A DNA stretch of 64,000 nucleotides from Plantago elongata (GCA_036897095.1 JAYMSP010000056.1:1-64000); one strand, 5' to 3'. Counted from the stretch's first letter, positions 49,991 through 61,559 are shown. Notes: generated by a model not told the origin, from the sequence alone. Numbers and translations are program-made.

Positions 49991-50905
49991 AAGGACAAAT
50001 ATAATGGAAAAAAAATCAAAACCGACTAAAATTGTTTTATAACTTGGAAACTCATGAGAATTGTTTTGATCCGGTTCGCCGACCCGCGAAAAATGGAGAC
50101 AAATGAGATAAATTGCAATTTAGTCCGTCTTTTCCGTCTCAATTAATTGTTGGTCACTTAGAAGACTTTGTGTTATCATCATAATTTGATTTGTGATTTT
50201 TTTTGAATAAGCTAATAATATTACAATAACTCCATGTCTCAATCACCTTATAATTTTAATGTTATTCGAGTTCGAACTCTCTACCTCATGTATACAACCC
50301 CAACTTCTTATTACCGGATCACCTTGTGCTCCTGATTGTTTTACTAACACAAATCTAAAAGTTTGTATATTCTGAGAATTTGCATGTAAAGTCTGCTGGA
50401 TTTAGTCATTGTTATTGAAGACAAAATGAATAATGATATTTTGCACAAATATACTAGACATTCTTAATTTTCAATTTATGTCATCTTGCAGTATACATAT
50501 GTATATATTGCGAGATACATAAAAGCTATACGTACACTGCAAAATTAAGGCCAGCATTTGAGATGCACTTTAATCATGAAAGAAATTTCTACTTGCTTAT
50601 AGATCTTAGGAGTATGTAACATCCCTTTACCTAATAAGTTTGACCCATTGTTGTAAGTTCACATCATGTGTCAATATATATAGTTATGTTTATTAATAGA
50701 TGAATTTTCAAAATCGGTGCAATTTGTTATCTAGACTTTAAAAATACCACCAGATTCCATAAGATAAAGACATGCACTGGTTGATAAGTTGAATTGAAAT
50801 AGTTTTGATAGGATTAATTTAGTGTAACAGAATGGGATTTAGAATCGACAAGGTTTGTAAACTATCGTAAAATGATTTTAGAGAAGAATAAGTGCATAAA
50901 TACTT
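49991..50905. other. Intergenic region, no gene seen
   Basis: AT-rich, no recognised family, no coding signal. Confidence 0.4.
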
Positions 50906-50907
50906 AC

Positions 50908-51064
50908 GGGGTGTTTGGATGGGGATTTGAATATCCCCATTTGGTTCGATAAACAATGATTTGGCCTAAAATACACTTAAAATACACCACTCAAATGTCC
51001 ATCCAAACACAATTTTCACCAAAATCCATCTAAATGTCCACTCAAATGTCCATCCAAACAGCCA
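50908..51064. mobile_element. hAT-like MITE, copy 2
   Basis: About 157 bp with inverted ends GGGGTGTTTGGATGG / CCATCCAAACAGCC, flanked by a possible short duplication (ACTTA). It shares its inner part with the copy at 21690-21840 in opposite orientation. The inner sequence also repeats the phrase ACTCAAATGTCCATCCAAACA. Non-coding. Confidence 0.68.
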
Positions 51065-52456
51065 CTTAATTAAACTACATTGCTGTATTTAATTAAACAT
51101 TGTTATACTGTGAACTGTGAAGTCACTACAAAGATAAGCAACGAAAAACTCCATTTTTACTTGTCAACTATATTGTCTTTCCTCAAGCCTAAAATGAGTT
51201 TTTGTTCAAATAAAAATCAGCGGTTAGCCGGTTAGATTGGTCCAACAACTTACCGGTTTGGATAAAACCGGATACGGGTTTACACCAGACATAAAGAAGT
51301 CACACGGACTGTGTTCCAAAAAATTGATTGGAATGGTTTAACCGGACCGGTAGATCGAACTTCCACCAGTAAACTATAGGATATACCAGATGAATTAAGT
51401 ATAACTCAGAGTAATTAAAGTCATACATGTATTATGGCATTGGGTCTGTGATCTATCATCTATCCATACCAATTAAGCATCGAACCTGCCACCTGTAATA
51501 TAATTGTTTTTCCATATAAAAAAGAAAAGGTAAAAATCATGCATGGGCTTGTGATCTTTGTGTCAATTTGTCAAAGATTTAGGAGTTGAATGATTTACTT
51601 TAATTGACAATTACATGTTCAAGCTTCCCACTTTCTTCCCATGACCAAAATCTTATATTGGGACCTGAAAATATTCAGGTGCCTTGTTCATTTTTGGTAA
51701 CAAATTTAACATTTAGCATCAAATGGATTTCCATGTATCCATCCAGTTGTAAACATTCACATTCCATGAACTTAACACGTAAATTTAGTTTGTGTTAACA
51801 TGTATCAAATGGATTTCCATGTAGCCATCCAGTTGTAAATATTCAACATTCCATAAAGTTAACAACCAAAAATATACTTAACATCTATAATCCTCAATAT
51901 ATATATAATTTCGAAGAATTTTAGAGTTTTGCTCAATTTAAATTTAATGGAGTAACACTAGTTTTGGTACTTGATTGGTAGCTAAAAGAAGTATATAATA
52001 TGAATTAAAATGACAAAAACAAATAAAACTTATATGTACCCGTTTAAATCCAAATCCGAAATACCCAATGCACGACCCATTCTTGGCCCTAGCTACAAGT
52101 CATAAGAGTCATAGATACAGATTCAGGCATAATTTATTGAATCGATCCACACAATCCATCCAAACAAGTCAGGTAAAATACTTTGAACAAGCATTATATA
52201 TATAAACCGTCTATAAAAACAAAACTATAATCCCATAAGAGTCAGTCACCATTTCACCAACATTTGTAGCAATTTATAGCAAGACCAGATGAAAGCCCAT
52301 TATCATCAGCAACAATGTTTACTAGTAGAAGAGTTTTTCTTTCTCTCTTTAAGTTGCCTTGCAGCATGTTTAGCAAAACTACTTCAGCATCACCACACAT
52401 GAGGCACAGGAGATAAGATTCCGCAATGGCACCAGCAGTAACTCCCTCCTAGAAGC
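51065..52456. other. Intergenic region with a short direct repeat
   Basis: Two direct copies of about 60 bp lie at 51718-51776 and 51804-51863, sharing ATCAAATGGATTTCCATGTA and CCATCCAGTTGTAAA. A patch with CCGGTT-type repeats (51220-51360) is of unknown nature. The last part, from about 52200, is probably the 3' UTR of the F-box gene. No other gene seen. Confidence 0.5.
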
Positions 52457-55400
52457 TTACAGATAATCATAGTCATTATACTCAGATAAAGTGAGTGTGT
52501 CGAATCCCCATATATCATTATCTGAAAAGTACTCGCCGCTGAAAGGGTTTGTATAGTCATCATAATCTCCAATTGACCAGGTAAAAGAATATTCATCAGA
52601 ATAATCATCAGAATACATGTCATCGTCATTATTATATATTCTAGCACTAAACTCATAGTCAGTATCAGAGTCCTTTGGCCCTCTGAATTCTCTGATCTGG
52701 AGAGCACATCTTCTTCCTAGGTCTCCTGTTTGATCTTGTAAATCCACATTGAAGCACTGGCGGATATCGAGTGATTCAAGTTGTGGACACCCAATGAGAA
52801 TGGCTTCCAACCCTTCATTCGTCATCAGATTTCCAAAGAGACTAAGGTGGTGCAAACCAGGCATGTTTTGAGCAACTGCTAGTGCATGATCATTATTTGT
52901 GTTTCTTAGGGTGGTCCTGTAACAAGAATTGTTCAGAGAAAATGACTTTAACAGGGGGCATGCACGTCCAATGGCTTGGATGTGACGATCAAAAGTTAAT
53001 GGTATGATGAAGAGATGCAGCTCGCTCAACTGAGGAAATTTTTCCACTGCTTGGCTCAAACGTAGGCCAGATATCTTATGACAACATGCAAGTCTAAGGC
53101 ATTTGAGCTGACTTGACCTATTGAAAACAAAATACACAGTTTATGGAGAAGGATAAATTACACAAATGCATCAAAAAGAAGGTAAGGATTTCTGCTTTCA
53201 TTTTGCAGAGAAAAGCATACACTATACACCACCCAAATCCAAGAACATCTGATGAAGAAACCACCATACTTACAGAAACATTTTTCACAACAAAACTTGC
53301 ACCATGGACAGAAAATTAAGGATCAGGGAATCATTAATTGCCAGCAAATCATGTGGAAAAAGGCATCTCACCTAGTAAACACAAAACCATGCAATATTAC
53401 CATGCACATAGAGGAATTTTAAAACATAGTGCTGTGATAAAAAAAAACTCTATGGAAATACAAAGAAAATCATCAACTACATGCCAAGAAAAGTTCTGCT
53501 TCACTATCACGCCATACAAAGCAATATATGCAAGTCACAGGTATATAAAAAGCTTATACTGCAGCCCGTACTGGTATCACAAAGATGTCATTGAGCAGTA
53601 GCAAATCTTGAAGTGCATTACCTTTTAAATTTTGCACGCACGCACACACACACACACACACACACATACAAGAACTCAGTATAAAACAACTTCAAACATA
53701 AAAATTGTAACAACGTCAGACCAGCAAAGTTCTCAAGCTAAATTCATAGTCAAACCTAAATGTATAAAGGTTTATTTATCAAAGCCTACAATCCTGCCCT
53801 GTTACTTTACCAGTAATACATTCATAAAGTGTATTATCATGTGCCCTCTTGGAGCTGGACTAGTGCTGGGCGCAAATGGCAAGTTAAAGAGCATTGGTTC
53901 GTGTCTCAGGCACCAAGGCTAAACTTTTTAAATGAGAAAGCAACAAACAGAGTGATTATCACTCGCAGAACTTTAGTTTTATAAACAGAAACCAGGAACT
54001 AATTACAACTTCTAACGGATGATGATGTTGTATAAACCATTAAAAATTTCATATAAATAGTACATTTCTTTCTAGTAAGAATTAAAGATGAGAAAAAAGG
54101 ATAAGAAAAACCTTGATATAGGTACAAAATGAAAAAAGAATTGTTCATATTGACATTAGCAAAACTGGCAATGCAAGGTAAGTTAAGACACTGTCATTGC
54201 AACAGGTCCTAGGTTTGATCCTCCAAATGGAAATTTTCTTGATCCACCCCCGGCGCAGAATGGAGCACTTACTGAACCCAATTGGTCAATTGGATCGTAC
54301 TATGATTTATAAATCTAATATTGATAGCCTCAATTTTAAAAGAATCATTCTTTTTAATAACTATCACAATTATACAATTAGTCTTTGCAAACAGTGATTC
54401 ATTATGAAAAAACTCAAAACTGATGTTGTAGGAGCCAGTATGATCTCCAATAACTAAACCCATAAGCACAGGTTTTAGGAGGTGTTTAGAAATTATTATA
54501 GGCTTCTGGGGACATACCAAAACCTCGAATTTCTATAAATCTATAATACAAACAAAATATTAGACAACGAAGTGCAGCTCAATTGGTAAGACGCTTCAAC
54601 TCCAACCAATAAGTCGGCGGTTCGAGTCACCCTTTAGCCGTTTAAAAAAAAAACCAAAATATTTGACTTAGCCCATCAAACTTAAAAAAGATCCCATCCT
54701 ACAAGAACCATAACACACACGACCATTTATGTATACAAGTAAACTTTCAAGGTGCCCATCAAACCACATTTCTCAAACCTCGTCAAGCAATTGGAGTTCA
54801 GCAACCAACCGACCCAAAATTGAAAAATGAATGCCAACATCTATCTCAGGATACAAAAAGTTATCCCTTCCCTTGTATAACAAAATGCAGAAATGCTATT
54901 TATCCCACGAATAACACATTGAAACTTATCTAACAAGCACCACCAATACTACGTATCCCACAAATAACACATTCTAACAAGAATGCTACGTTTTAATCTT
55001 TAATAAACTCGACCTGTGCAATCAAAGGATCTAGCTGCAAATAGATGATGATATAACACAAACCATTAGAAATTCTATACAAATAGTACATTTCTTTCTA
55101 GTAAGAATTTAAGGATGCTCAATGGAAAAAATGGACCATATACACTTTAGCAAAAACCGATTAAGGCAAGGTAAGTTAAGACACACATTGCAAGAGGTCC
55201 TGGGTTCGATCTTCCAAATGAAACATTTTCTTAATTTCCGACCAAATGGAGCACTTATTGTAATCGTTAAGGCTAGAATTATTCTCTTAAGCTCTATTCT
55301 ATTCTTCTGAACTAAACTGGTCTGAATATATTTGTAGCATGAAAAACAACTAAGCATAACTAATCTGAAATTAATGGTTTTTCATATGAAGAGAACGACG

Positions 55401-55928
55401 CCTTATTACCACACAATGCTACTTATACGACAAATAACAAATTCCAACAAAAAGGCTACCGTTTAATAAACTCTACCTATGCAATCATCTAGCTGCATAG
55501 CAATGCAATAAGGCCGATAAGTGATAACAGGTAGAAAATGAAACTCTTACAGACAAAAAGAAAACTAATTACAAAGTAAAGTACCGCTCGGAGATGTGAA
55601 GCAGCAAGTCATCAGAGCCGAAACTCTGAATACTGATATCGGTCAGCTGGCCCTGGCTACGATCAACAGCATGACGGCACATGTGGTCGAGTGACCAGGC
55701 CGTGGGATAAGGATCGCCAGAATACTTCATATCAATTACTCGCCACATGTGAGGATCCTTACAAACACTGCGCCAGGTCATACAGACTTTCTGAGCACGC
55801 TCAATTATATCGATCGCTCCTAAACGGCTTAGGATATTCGCCGTGATGTCCCTGGGTAGATCAATCCACGGTGGCGGCGGCTTCTTTTTGACTCGCCATT
55901 CGAACTTTGGTTTCTTTTTCTTCACCAT
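52457..55928 (-). CDS. F-box/LRR protein, SKIP19/FBL23-like
   Basis: Predicted substrate receptor of an SCF ubiquitin ligase. Two exons on the minus strand: 55928-55585 and 53117-52457, joined in frame as ISER|SSQLKCLRL; 334 aa. The N-terminus is basic (MVKKKKPKFEWRVKKKPPPP). The F-box spans about residues 20-68 (WIDLPRDITANILSRLGAID to DPHMWRVIDM). Leucine-rich repeats follow, e.g. LSELHLF, HHLSLFGNLMTNEGLEAIL and GCPQLESLDIRQCFNVD. The final ~85 residues are rich in Asp, Tyr and Ser (DDDMYSDDYSDEYS), as in many SKIP19-like proteins. The 2467-bp intron is filled with repeats. The substrate is unknown. Confidence 0.9.
53634..53668. repeat. (CA)n microsatellite in the F-box intron
   Basis: A run of GCACGCACGC followed by CACACA repeats, ending in CATACA. 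Simple repeat in an intron; the open frame across it is not a gene. Confidence 0.95.
54000..54330. repeat. Diverged direct repeat in the F-box intron, copy 1 (SINE-like part)
   Basis: Shares with 55030-55300 the phrases AATAGTACATTTCTTTCTAG, TAAGAATT, AAGGTAAGTTAAGACAC, ATTGCAA and AATGGAGCACTTA in the same order. The segment GGTCCTAGGTTTGATCCTCC resembles a polymerase III B-box, so part of it may be a second tRNA-derived SINE family. Confidence 0.75.
54562..54654 (+). mobile_element. Very short tRNA-derived SINE, second complete copy
   Basis: Same family as 45814-45901: AGTGCAGCTCAATTGGTAAG, CTCCAACCAATAAG, then the B-box GGTTCGAGTC and a tail of about ten A. It is flanked by CAAAATATT at 54553-54561 and 54655-54663, a 9-bp target-site duplication. 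It lies in the intron of the F-box gene, antisense to it. Confidence 0.75.
55030..55300. repeat. Diverged direct repeat in the F-box intron, copy 2 (SINE-like part)
   Basis: Partner of 54000-54330, about 1 kb away, same orientation. Contains GGTCCTGGGTTCGATCTTCC, a better B-box match than copy 1. Further diverged repeats (AAATAACACATT, CAACAAAAAGGCTACCGTTT) link 54880-55070 with 55420-55510. Confidence 0.75.
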
Positions 55929-56690
55929 TGATGCCGATTCCGAGATTCTAGGGTTCGGGAAATTAGGGGGACTGGAGGTTTGGAGCGACGATTGAAATGA
56001 GAACACTGTATTGGATTTATATTTGGGTAGGTTATCTTTGCTCCCGTTTCCGCGAGTTTCCTTAACTGATAGAATGTACAGGGAATTTATGTGTGCAGAG
56101 CAGATTTTATAAACAATATAAAAATACATTTGTTTATTATATTACCAATTTTTTATTTGACCTAACTTACATAACTTTTACCGTCTTTAATCTTTACGCT
56201 ATATTGATTCTCGCCGAAAAAATATTGTTGCTAGGTAATTTTAGATCAAACAAAATTTGTATGCAAAAGACACACTTTATGGATTAGAATTTTCTAATTC
56301 CATCCGACGAAACTTTGCTAGCAATTTGAAAGGTTAGTTCTCTTTTATAATCTTTTCTTGCAATTTGTTATTTTTGAATTGTAATTATGAGGAGGCAAAA
56401 TATATATGTTGTTTTGTTGAAGAAATTATATATCTTGATTTTTTATGTACTAGAATATGTAGTTGTTTATTGTTAATATGAAATGAAGAAAACACGTGGA
56501 CATTCTGGATGGAGTAATTAAGATTTTAGAAAAGACTTGTGATCTTGAAGTAAATAGGTTATGTGAGTGAGACCATTCATTCAATGGAAACACACTGTGA
56601 TCTTGGAGTAATTAAGATTTTAATCTTTTAGATATACTCTTGATTAATTAAAAGTTTGAATATATGATTTTTTACATACAACATCATGGA
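55929..56690. other. Upstream region of the F-box gene / left flank of the Mutator-like element
   Basis: The F-box leader and promoter lie at the left end, read on the minus strand. The rest is AT-rich with no coding signal. Confidence 0.35.
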
Positions 56691-57979
56691 TGTTCAACAA
56701 GAATAAGATTCCAGTCATAACATTCAAGGAGATAATTTGTTGGATTTAGGTATCAAGTACGGATCACGTGGTGATCTTATTAAAGCCTTGAAAGACTTCT
56801 ACTTTGTGAAAGGATACGCTTTGACAATTAAGAGTGCTCGTGCGAATAAGTATGTAATTATTGGTTGTGATCGAGGAGGAAATCATCGCGGTCGTTTATC
56901 TATTGAAGATCGTCAAAGGAAGAGGAAAACTCGCTTAATAAATTGCTCTTTCGAAATTAAACGAAAATGGGAGGAAGATGGTTGGGTGGTTGTAATGAAG
57001 AATGAATCGCACAACCATGATGGTTCAATTGACATGAGTGGACATCCATCAACACATCTTTTATCAAAAGAACAGAGTACCCACATAAATCAAATTAGTA
57101 GAGTTGGAATTGCGCCAAGACATATTTTGTCATCTCTACGACAAAAAAATTCAAACTTTCGAGTAGTTGCAAGGGATATTTACAATGCAAAAGGGAAAGC
57201 TCAAAGAAAAGGTTTGGCTGGTCGTTCCGCAATACAAGTTTTGTATGAGGAACTTGGTAAAGATGGTTTCAAGTTTGATTTTAAACAAGATGATATTGGA
57301 CGTCTATCTCACATATTTTTTTGCTCATCATATAACAATCAAATTGAACCAGAAATACTCATATATATTTGTGATGGATTGTACGTACAAGACCAATATA
57401 TACCATATGTCTTTGCTTCAAATAATTGGTGAGATGAGTTTCAACACTTCATTTTACTCGGGGTTTGTCTTTATGAAGAACGAGGGGCGCGAAGACTATG
57501 TATGGGCACTGAGAACATTCTCAAAAGTTCTTGGCACATATTGTCAACCTTCTGTAATTGTAACTGATAGAGAATTCGCAATGATAGGAGCTAACAAAGA
57601 TGTATTTCCGAACTTATGAATCTCCCATGTGTGTGGCACATCGAAAAGAATATTGTTGCAAATTGTAAGTCAAGATTCGAAAAACATGAAGAGTTTTGAA
57701 AGTCTTTTATTAGCATGGAATGATGTTGTGTATTCTTTAACAGAAGAAGCATTTGCAAGATCATGGGAAGAAATTGAACTATCTTTTATGCATAAAAGTG
57801 ATGTCCTCAGCTATCTTATGAAAGTATGGTTGCCTCAGAAAGAAAGATTTGTTAGTGCATGGACCGACAAATGCTCCCATTTCGAAAACCGAGCAACATC
57901 AAGAGGTGAAGGTGCACATGCAAAGCTGAAAAGATATTTGCTAGTTTCAACGGTGATCTTCAAGGTATCAAGTGAATAA
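56686..57979 (+). pseudogene. Mutator-like (MULE) transposase with FAR1-type DNA-binding domain, broken
   Basis: Plain DNA transposon gene, no longer intact. The first frame (56737-57432) holds the FAR1-type zinc-binding region: LIKALKDFYFVKGYALTIKS, a Cys at CDRGGNH, INCSFEIKRKW and NESHNHDG with the paired His. The MULE catalytic core follows in other frames: MDCTYKTNIYHMSLLQIIG (57381-57437, first catalytic Asp), VIVTDREFAMI (57553-57585, second Asp), LPCVWHIEKNI (57624-57656) and SRGEGAHAKLK (57900-57932, probable Glu of the triad). The frame changes near 57380, near 57620 and again near 57690. The C-terminal part with the SWIM zinc finger is absent. Terminal inverted repeats were not found. 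A domesticated FAR1-RELATED gene is unlikely because of the breaks. Confidence 0.82.
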
Positions 57980-58630
57980 ATTAGAAGATATAATAAACAA
58001 GTAAGAGAGATTTTATGATTGTTTTGACTTATATGTTTGAAAGTGGTTTCTGTTTTGATAACTTGTATATTTTTATTGTTTTGACTACTATTCTTTAAAT
58101 TTCGTTAAATTTTGTAGTAGTCTATAATTATTTGAGATATTTGTCCAATGTGAATAAAGTGTCTCTTTGTATGGGTAATATAAGAACACGTATTTGATAT
58201 CTCCGTTTGAGTTTGTTTAATTTGAAGTATTTTAGTTTTATAAAATATGAGAGTTTTACATCAATTCATAGTTAAAAATTTAAATAACATCTAATTGTGA
58301 ATAATCTTAAATTATTATATAGACTAACTTGAAGTTTTGAACCCCACAAAGTGAAGTTAAATTGAATTGAAAATTTCAAAAATACTCTGGTGTGCTACAT
58401 ACTGATAAGCTCACCTTCTGTGTTACATGCACGGTGCCTTAAAATGATAAAATGTACAGTTAAACTTGAACCATCATCTACACATGATTACTATTCCAAG
58501 TTATCTCAAGAAAAGGGGAAAATAATACAATGACCAACTTGTCTATTCAATGGGCAACAGATTAGCAAGGAAGACCGTTTCTATTATGCCCAACAATTAA
58601 GGAGACGTGGCATATCCATGTGCAAATACT
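57980..58630. other. Intergenic region
   Basis: AT-rich; no gene seen. Its right part is the promoter of the proline-rich protein gene. Confidence 0.4.
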
Positions 58631-58635
58631 TCCAG

Positions 58636-58642
58636 TATATAA
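58636..58642 (+). promoter_or_regulatory. TATA box of the proline-rich protein gene
   Basis: TATATAA about 105 bp upstream of the start codon, a standard plant spacing. Transcription would start near 58670. Confidence 0.6.
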
Positions 58643-58747
58643 CCCATTCGACATGGAGCATGAAAACATACTTTCTCACTTACGAGCTATCTAATACATA
58701 CAAACCAGAAGGCCTCTAGAAGGATCAGTTAATCTTCATCAACCAAA

Positions 58748-59338
58748 ATGAAGATGAGTTCATTCATCTTTGCTGCCACCACACTCGTACTCCTCATTCA
58801 AATGAATCAACCCCATTTTGCCACTGGACATCGTGTACTCAGTGTAACATGGCCATGGATGCCACTACCTCCTCCCACCACGCAACTAGAAACTCCCCCG
58901 GCTGAATCAGAAGCTCCTCCAGTAAAACCAGCAACCCCGGCTACACCAGAAACTCCTGCTAAACCAGACACTCCAGCAAAACCAGACACTCCAGCAGAAC
59001 CGGCTAAACCAGAAACTCCCCCAGCAAAACCGGTTACACCCCCAGTTAAGCCAGTAGATCCCCCATCTGACAAGAACGAGAAAGGATCATGCCAGATGAA
59101 CTATGGATCCTGCGTGAAATTTTTCAAAGGGTTGATACATTGGGAGGAAGGAGATATCACAGCAGGGACTGAATGTTGCAGTATGTTTGGTGGTTTAGTG
59201 CAATATGAATCAGCTTGGTGCCTTTGCAAGAGCTTTAAGGGTCAATTCTTTGGGATCAACTTTGATATACCCATTGCAATGAACATGACCATGAACTTTT
59301 GCCACAAGAAACTACCCAGTCACTTCCATTGTCCTTAA
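58748..59338 (+). CDS. Secreted hybrid proline-rich protein with eight-cysteine (LTP-like) domain
   Basis: Single-exon gene, 196 aa. Residues 1 to about 26 form a signal peptide with a hydrophobic core (FIFAATTLVLLI). Residues about 38-108 are Pro-rich, with repeats of the kind KPDTPAKPDTPAEPAKPETP. From residue 115 the eight-cysteine pattern of the plant LTP / 2S albumin / HyPRP superfamily follows: C-x6-C-x20-CC-x13-C-x-C-x24-C-x9-C, at residues 115, 122, 143, 144, 158, 160, 185 and 195. The product is expected in the cell wall or apoplast, possibly binding lipid; its ligand is unknown. Two ATGs open the frame (MKM); the first is chosen. The domain lacks a GPI-type tail. Confidence 0.85.
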   Translation: MKMSSFIFAATTLVLLIQMNQPHFATGHRVLSVTWPWMPLPPPTTQLETPPAESEAPPVKPATPATPETPAKPDTPAKPDTPAEPAKPETPPAKPVTPPVKPVDPPSDKNEKGSCQMNYGSCVKFFKGLIHWEEGDITAGTECCSMFGGLVQYESAWCLCKSFKGQFFGINFDIPIAMNMTMNFCHKKLPSHFHCP

Positions 59339-59818
59339 TTGAGTATCACATAAAGCTGCATGTTCATCGGATTGGTTGGCGATCGAGAGTTCAAGACACA
59401 AGTCATAGTACGTGGATCGATTTCGTTTCATGTTCAAGGAAGAAGGGAGAAAAAGAACATAGAAAGCTAAGAAATAAGACTGCTTCCATCCACGACTATT
59501 TTCTCCTAATTATTTTATTTATGAAAATAATTATGCATTATTATTTCATAAGATCGCAAGAACCACGTTGTAACATCCACATTTTTTGTTTGAGGTTTTA
59601 ATTTACTTGGAGTTTTCATATTCTTTAGGTCTCTTTTCTAGATTTCTATGAATTTATTCATAAATGCTTCATGCTTGACATTACAATGAAATCATGTCAT
59701 ACATGCTGAGTACAAATAGAGCAGGCATACCACTAAGGCATGTAATAAACGGAATGATATCTAGATTAAACCAAAGATCATATATTCATATACACAATAT
59801 TAGATAGATTCACCTTAT
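59339..59818. other. 3' flank of the proline-rich protein gene
   Basis: The 3' UTR and intergenic DNA. The open frame at 59299-59601 overlaps the gene's end in another frame and is not believed. Confidence 0.4.
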
Positions 59819-61416
59819 TGAAAGAATACTTTCGGTAAATTTTATTCAAGAGAATACAATGATATTTATACAAAGTAAATCTAACTAACTGTTCTAGAGT
59901 TAGGAAAACTTATATCTTAACTAATTCTAGTCTATTTATATAATCTATCACATCCCCACAGTCGAAACGGGAGGAAGACGAGCGCTTGGACTGGATCTAA
60001 AATCTTCAAATAACACTTTGGGAAGTCCCTTTGTGAAGATATTCGCAATCTGGTTGCGAGAAGGAACATGGAGCACATGAATCTTCCCTTTTGCGACTTG
60101 GGCACAAACGAAATGAATATCCATCTCAATGCGCTTGGTTCGCTGGTGTTGTACTGGATTGCCCGACAAATATATAGCACTGATATTGTCGCAATAGACC
60201 AATAAATGAGACAGTGAAGCTCAAGCAATAAATTTCGAATCCAACATGATTCAGAAACGACATTCGCTACTCCTCGATACTCAACCTCAGCACTAGAACG
60301 AGACATTGTAGGTTGTCGTTTGGATGACCACGAGATCAGATTATCTTCAATAAACACATAATAACCATATGCTGATCTTCAAGTATCCGAACATCCACCC
60401 CAATCTGCATCCGTGTATGACACAAGATCCGAACTAGAGGACGGGAACAGATGAAGGCCGAAAGTGATGGTGCCCTGTATATACTGTAGTATGTGTTTCA
60501 ACACATTCACGTGTATATCCTTGGGATCATACATATGTAGACACACTTGATGAACAACATATGAGATATCTGGTCGAGTAAAGTTAAGTACTGCAGAGCA
60601 CCAGCAAGACTCCTACAATGTGTAAGATCATCATATGGTGAGCATAGTGTACTACTCAGATTGGGATTAGTATCAACCGGAGTGGCAGTTGATTTACATG
60701 ATGACATACCGGCTCGATCAATAATCTCTTCAGCATGCTTACGCTAAGACATGAACATACCATATTTGTGTCGAGTCACCGAAATACCAAGGAAGTAGTT
60801 CAATGGGCCAAGATCCTTCATAGCAAACTCTGAAGCTAATAATCCCATAGTCGACTGCCAGAGAGATGCCGACGAGGTAGCCAGGATGATATCATCCACA
60901 TAAAGTTCCTTTCTTGTAGATAAATAATGAAGTATCCGCTTTGTTGTTGTGGAAACCTAGAGATGAGACATAATCTGCGAATCTCATATACCATGCACGT
61001 GGAGCCTGTTTGAGACCGTACAATGATTTATTCAATAAGCAAACATGATTTGGATATCTTGGATCTCGAAAACCAAGTGGTTGATGCATATACAAGGTTT
61101 CCTTGAGTTCCCCATGTAGGAAAGCGTTTTTAACATCAAGCTGATAAATCTGCCTGGACCTTGATAGCGCCAAACTTAGCACCGTACAACAATAGCCGGT
61201 TTAACAACCGGGCTAAACGTCACACCACAATCAATGCCTACCTGTTGGGTTTTCCCATCACCTACAAGATGAGCTTTGTGCCTCTCAAACACACTAATCG
61301 ATTTAAACTTATGAGCAAAATTTTCAATAGAGCGAATAATATTAACATTAGGTGGACGAAGGTACTAAAATAAATTATAATAACATCCTAATCCTAATCT
61401 ATTTACATAATCTATC
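59819..61416 (-). mobile_element. Ty1/copia LTR retrotransposon fossil (minus strand)
   Basis: Fragment of a copia element with reverse-transcriptase wording (QLDVKNAFLHGELKETLYM, LYGLKQAPRAWYMRF) and copia RNase H wording (SAEVEYRGVANVVSE). Its probable 3' LTR is short, about 59819-59953, opening TGTGATAGATTATATAAATA on the minus strand and preceded by a purine-rich stretch. A matching LTR-start-like sequence of about 32 bp lies at 61385-61416, near the other end. The element is broken, with several breaks, and much reduced in length; gag and integrase were not seen. Old insertion. Confidence 0.85.
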
Positions 61417-61559
61417 ACTTATATCATTCATCCATAATAAGGCCAAGGCACAAGCAAGCCCCCAAAACCCAAAGCCTTAAACCGCAAAACAAGAATGGGG
61501 CCAATGCACAAGCCTCAACAAATTGAAAATTAAACCAAATGGATGAAATTTAATTTCTA

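Noticed and set aside
58807-59073. Minus-strand Gly/Ala-rich open frame opposite the proline-rich gene
   Set aside because: It is the complement of Pro/Thr/Lys codons of the real gene; no start context or family.
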